A stretch of DNA of 22,696 nucleotides from CALRGL01 sp964374035 (GTDB lineage Bacteria > Patescibacteriota > Patescibacteriia > UBA9934 > GWF2-40-263): assembly GCA_964374035.1 (NCBI GenBank), contig CAYJWY010000017.1, forward strand, positions 1-22,696, in the 5' to 3' direction. A program made the translations under genes and the position numbers. Of this stretch, positions 20,437 to 22,696 are shown one piece after another. The notes below the pieces were generated by a model. The model was not told the origin of the DNA. It saw only the letters and a program-made list of their open reading frames with translations, and searched no databases. Position 1 is the stretch's first letter; each line of letters starts with the position of its first letter.

Positions 20437-20465
20437 AGACTAATGGTTTTCCACAACCTGGTCAA
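20437..20465 (-). promoter_or_regulatory. Promoter of tsaD (leaderless type)
   Basis: On the minus strand, TTGACC (20460-20465) and TAGTCT (20437-20442) are 17 bp apart. Only six bases separate the -10 box from the tsaD ATG, so transcription should begin at or within a base or two of the start codon. Confidence 0.6.
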
Positions 20466-20484
20466 AAAAAACTTATGGATGCGT

Positions 20485-20514
20485 TTGACAAAAAAATGAA
20501 CATTAGGTTATGCT
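20485..20514 (+). promoter_or_regulatory. Promoter of the leader ORF and ATP-grasp-like gene
   Basis: A perfect TTGACA (20485-20490) and TATGCT (20509-20514) are 18 bp apart. The expected start is near 20521, three bases before the ATG at 20524 and about 200 nt before the large gene. Confidence 0.75.
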
Positions 20515-20523
20515 CTTATCGCT

Positions 20524-20625
20524 ATGAATTTATCCTTGAGCACAACGTGGCTCCACATCGATGACTCCTTCCTTCGAGGAATGTTTATCGTAACACGTTC
20601 TGCTCGCGGATCTTCATTGGCATAA
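20524..20625 (+). CDS. Possible leaderless 33-codon leader peptide
   Basis: An ATG three bases after the predicted transcription start opens a 33-codon frame ending in TAA at 20625. The peptide begins MNLSLSTTWLHIDDS and ends GSSLA; it shows no run of a single amino acid that would point to classical amino-acid attenuation. It is followed after 21 bp by a terminator-like hairpin and then the large gene. Other genes here (tsaD) also appear leaderless, which supports translation. It may simply be chance, so confidence is limited. Confidence 0.4.
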   Translation: MNLSLSTTWLHIDDSFLRGMFIVTRSARGSSLA

Positions 20626-20646
20626 CTGTAACAACAGAGCTCAATG

Positions 20647-20679
20647 AACTCCCGGGCGCATATGTGTCCGGGAGTTTTG
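20647..20679 (+). terminator. Terminator-like hairpin in the leader of the large gene
   Basis: AACTCCCGG (20647-20655) pairs perfectly with CCGGGAGTT (20668-20676) around a 12-nt loop, followed by TTG after a run of four T (20675-20678). It lies 40 bp upstream of the Shine-Dalgarno-led start at 20719 and downstream of the promoter, so it is placed as an attenuator. The T-tract is short. Confidence 0.55.
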
Positions 20680-20718
20680 TTGAGAACGCAGGTCGCGGAA
20701 GCGACACACGGAGGAACC

Positions 20719-22599
20719 ATGTCAGGATCTCGGGGTGAGATGTTCAGCGCGCACATCGACGCGCGAGTCCTGAAGAAACCTCGTCTCATCTTCACGATCG
20801 AGGGACAGACGGCTTCCAAGGCCGTTCTCGATATCATCGAGCATTGGCGCGAAGACCAAGACGAGCACTGGGACATCGAAACGCGGGTGTTTGCGAACGC
20901 CGAGGCAGTCGCAAACACGTTTCAAAACGGACATCGACCCGAGGACTCCATCGTGGTGTTCGACGGCACCGATCACCGTCGCCACTTCAGGTACGTCTGC
21001 TACGGACGCAAAGAAGGACAGAAGTCCTCCTGCTCGATCCCGACCTGGGCGCAGGGTGTGCAATGGGGCGTGGGTCTCAATCCGCGCCTGCCAACCATTG
21101 GTCAAAACGGACGTCAGGGCAGTGCCGCCAAGCAATTGCGGGCGGACTTCGGTCGACACTTTGAAACGCGTGTGCATGTTGAACATCGCTTCCCCTGGGG
21201 CAAGACCAAGGCGGGAGAGACACTGCCCAACCGTCCGCGTCTGCGTGACGAGATCAACATCATCCTGAAGAATCTCCAGAACGGCCCGGACATGGCCGAC
21301 GAGGTCTTCGAGGCGGTGAAGGGGCGCATCCCGGCGGGACAAACGTTCTCCTGGATTCGCGTGCCGGATCGCACGGCCACGGTGAATCGCGAGATGATGG
21401 AGCGTTGCCTCGACGCCATGCGGGGCTTCGAGATCTGTTGCTCCGAGTTGCTCGAGCAACATCGCGACGTCGGCGACCGGCTCATGCTGGGCGTCACGAT
21501 GGATCCGGCTCACCCCGAACTGCGCGACTGCTACCTACACCCCAAAGTCCGCGATGAACGCGTCACGCACTGGTCGGTTCGTCGTCCGGACATGCACGTG
21601 TGCGGAGAGCGGTTCGTCGCCTCCGAAAACGACGAGATGCCCGGTGGCTTCACCGACTGCTTCCACATCGATCGTAGCTATGCCATCAACATGGACGGCT
21701 GGCGTGCGACGTTCAACTGGCTCTGCTCTCAAGGTCCCCTGCTCTTTGTCGTCAGCAGTGAGTGGTCCAAGGGCTACATCACCTCGATGCGCTGGATGGC
21801 CGAGCAGATGCAAGCGATGGGCTACCCCGCGTACCTCATCCACGGCGGCGAGCTGAACCGCCTGCACATCAACAACCACAACGTCACGCTCGAGCTCGAC
21901 AATCAAACGATTGTCGTTGGCACGATCTGGCGTCAGTTCCCCATCTTTGAGACGAAGGGCAAGTTCGCCGAGCTGGTCGTCGCCTCGCAGGATGGCCGGG
22001 TCCGCATGGTTCCGGAGTTCGCCCACTTCGGCAACAAGAGCTGGTTCGCCCTCTTTCACGAGCGCAACCACTTCTTCCGCGAGCATCTCACGGCAGGGCA
22101 ATTCGAAACGCTCACGATGCTCATCCCAAGCTCTCATCTTGTCGTGCCGAATACTCAAATCAACATCACGATCGCTGGCACTCAACTCACGAGCTACCAC
22201 GATCTGATCAACGCGCCCGATGCGCTTCGCGACCGCCTGGTCCTCAAGATCACCGGCGCGAACGATCTGGCGGCTCGATCCTACGGCGTGTTCATGGGCC
22301 ACGCACAAAAGCGTGAGGCGTGGATCGAGTGGCTGAGTGATCGCGCGCGCAAGCATGAGCCCTTCATCGTCCAGGAGCGATTCCAGGCAAGCGAAGAATG
22401 CATCGCAGTCTACAACACCGCGAGCAAGGCCGCCGAACCGTTCCCTTGCAAGGTGCTTGTGCGTCCCTGGGTGGTCGCCGACCGCTATGTCACCTCGCAC
22501 ACGGCCTGCACGCCCCACTACACGACCAAGGTCCACGGCATGGTGGACATGGCGGTGCAACCGATCGAGCTGAGCGATCCGGTTGGTATCCACGTCTGA
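20719..22599 (+). CDS. ATP-grasp-like protein, unknown substrate
   Basis: 626 residues. The ATG at 20719 is chosen over an open frame starting at 20644 because GGAGGAACC precedes it and the earlier ATG lies at the terminator-like hairpin. The C-terminal half follows an order I associate with uncharacterised ATP-grasp enzymes: ENDEMPGGF (303-311), a strand-helix part at 341-375, VVGTIWRQFPIFE (399-411), GNKSWFALF (438-446), an I-P-S-S segment (469-472), DRLVLKITGANDL (505-517) with a Gly-Val-Phe-Met-Gly strand (523-527), FIVQERF (549-555) and a final RPWVVADRYV (582-591). K510, Q552, E553 and R582 would be nucleotide or metal contacts. The N-terminal 300 residues match nothing I know. Codon use is more GC-rich than in neighbouring core genes, hinting at transfer. 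It is flanked by its own promoter and terminator. Confidence 0.6.
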   Translation: MSGSRGEMFSAHIDARVLKKPRLIFTIEGQTASKAVLDIIEHWREDQDEHWDIETRVFANAEAVANTFQNGHRPEDSIVVFDGTDHRRHFRYVCYGRKEGQKSSCSIPTWAQGVQWGVGLNPRLPTIGQNGRQGSAAKQLRADFGRHFETRVHVEHRFPWGKTKAGETLPNRPRLRDEINIILKNLQNGPDMADEVFEAVKGRIPAGQTFSWIRVPDRTATVNREMMERCLDAMRGFEICCSELLEQHRDVGDRLMLGVTMDPAHPELRDCYLHPKVRDERVTHWSVRRPDMHVCGERFVASENDEMPGGFTDCFHIDRSYAINMDGWRATFNWLCSQGPLLFVVSSEWSKGYITSMRWMAEQMQAMGYPAYLIHGGELNRLHINNHNVTLELDNQTIVVGTIWRQFPIFETKGKFAELVVASQDGRVRMVPEFAHFGNKSWFALFHERNHFFREHLTAGQFETLTMLIPSSHLVVPNTQINITIAGTQLTSYHDLINAPDALRDRLVLKITGANDLAARSYGVFMGHAQKREAWIEWLSDRARKHEPFIVQERFQASEECIAVYNTASKAAEPFPCKVLVRPWVVADRYVTSHTACTPHYTTKVHGMVDMAVQPIELSDPVGIHV

Positions 22600-22612
22600 T
22601 CTCTTCCCTCTT

Positions 22613-22648
22613 GTCTCACCAAATCTACGGTGAGACTTTTCTTTTTTT
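22613..22648 (+). terminator. Terminator of the ATP-grasp-like gene
   Basis: GTCTCACC (22613-22620) and GGTGAGAC (22629-22636) form a perfect 8-bp stem with an 8-nt loop, followed by TTTTCTTTTTTT. It starts 13 bp past the stop codon. Confidence 0.92.
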
Positions 22649-22696
22649 GCGTGTCACGGTAACGTTCTCAGGATAGAATCCATAACAGTTTCCATT

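Noticed and set aside
20644..20718. Earlier ATG for the ATP-grasp-like protein
   Set aside because: It lies at the edge of the terminator-like hairpin without a ribosome site, whereas GGAGGAACC directly precedes the ATG at 20719.
20722..22593. Long minus-strand open frames opposite the ATP-grasp-like gene
   Set aside because: They are shadow frames caused by GC-rich codons; they lack ribosome sites and their translations are Arg/His-rich without domains.
1..22696. CRISPR array, rRNA operon, prophage or defence island
   Set aside because: I saw no regularly spaced direct repeats, no rRNA signatures, and no phage structural, Cas, restriction or toxin-antitoxin genes.

Overview
The window looks like a chromosomal segment of a Candidate Phyla Radiation (Patescibacteria) bacterium. 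This is an inference from several features: compact tightly spaced genes, lineage-style hypothetical proteins, a GspE/PilB ATPase with no nearby secretion genes, degenerate versions of common enzyme families, and hairpin-rich intergenic repeats. TGA is used as a stop (nusB, the MBL-like gene, the last large gene) and no frame needs it recoded, so the standard bacterial code fits. I cannot place the organism more finely from sequence alone.

Layout. 1-1380 is an accessory-looking non-coding block. It holds a fragment of an IS110-type transposase start, a 19-bp inverted repeat, hairpin-rich DNA, tRNA-Lys(CUU) on the minus strand with an 18-bp copy of its 3' end 191 bp away, and tRNA-Arg(UCG) on the plus strand set between two oppositely oriented copies of a structured repeat. 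1382-4052 (minus) holds rnc, nusB, rpmF and an APH-like kinase. 4105-11273 (minus) is one tight six-gene run: two paralogous cytoplasmic Ser/Thr kinases, an acidic unknown protein, an MBL-fold protein with a damaged metal motif, a one-TM protein, and gyrA, ended by a 19-bp terminator stem. 11445-17799 (plus) holds an uncharacterised small gene, a four-S1-domain protein, ftsH, a polytopic membrane protein and a GspE/PilB ATPase. 17822-20430 (minus) holds an unknown gene and the t6A genes tsaE and tsaD, with a doubtful small plus-strand ORF between. 20485-22648 (plus) is a self-contained unit: promoter, nearly leaderless 33-codon ORF, terminator-like hairpin, strong Shine-Dalgarno, a 626-aa protein that I read as ATP-grasp-like, and a terminator.

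How it works together. Most genes are core information processing or quality control: RNA processing (rnc, nusB), ribosome (rpmF, S1), DNA topology (gyrA), tRNA modification (tsaD/tsaE), and membrane proteolysis (ftsH). Many promoters read well as sigma70-type boxes with 17-18-bp spacing (rpmF, kinase operon, S1, pilB, tsaD, both tRNAs, the 626-aa gene). The -10 boxes of tsaD and the 33-codon ORF sit so close to the ATG that their mRNAs would be leaderless or nearly so. The points most worth follow-up are the kinase-gyrA operon, the ATP-grasp-like orphan with its attenuator-like leader, and the paired structured repeats around tRNA-Arg.
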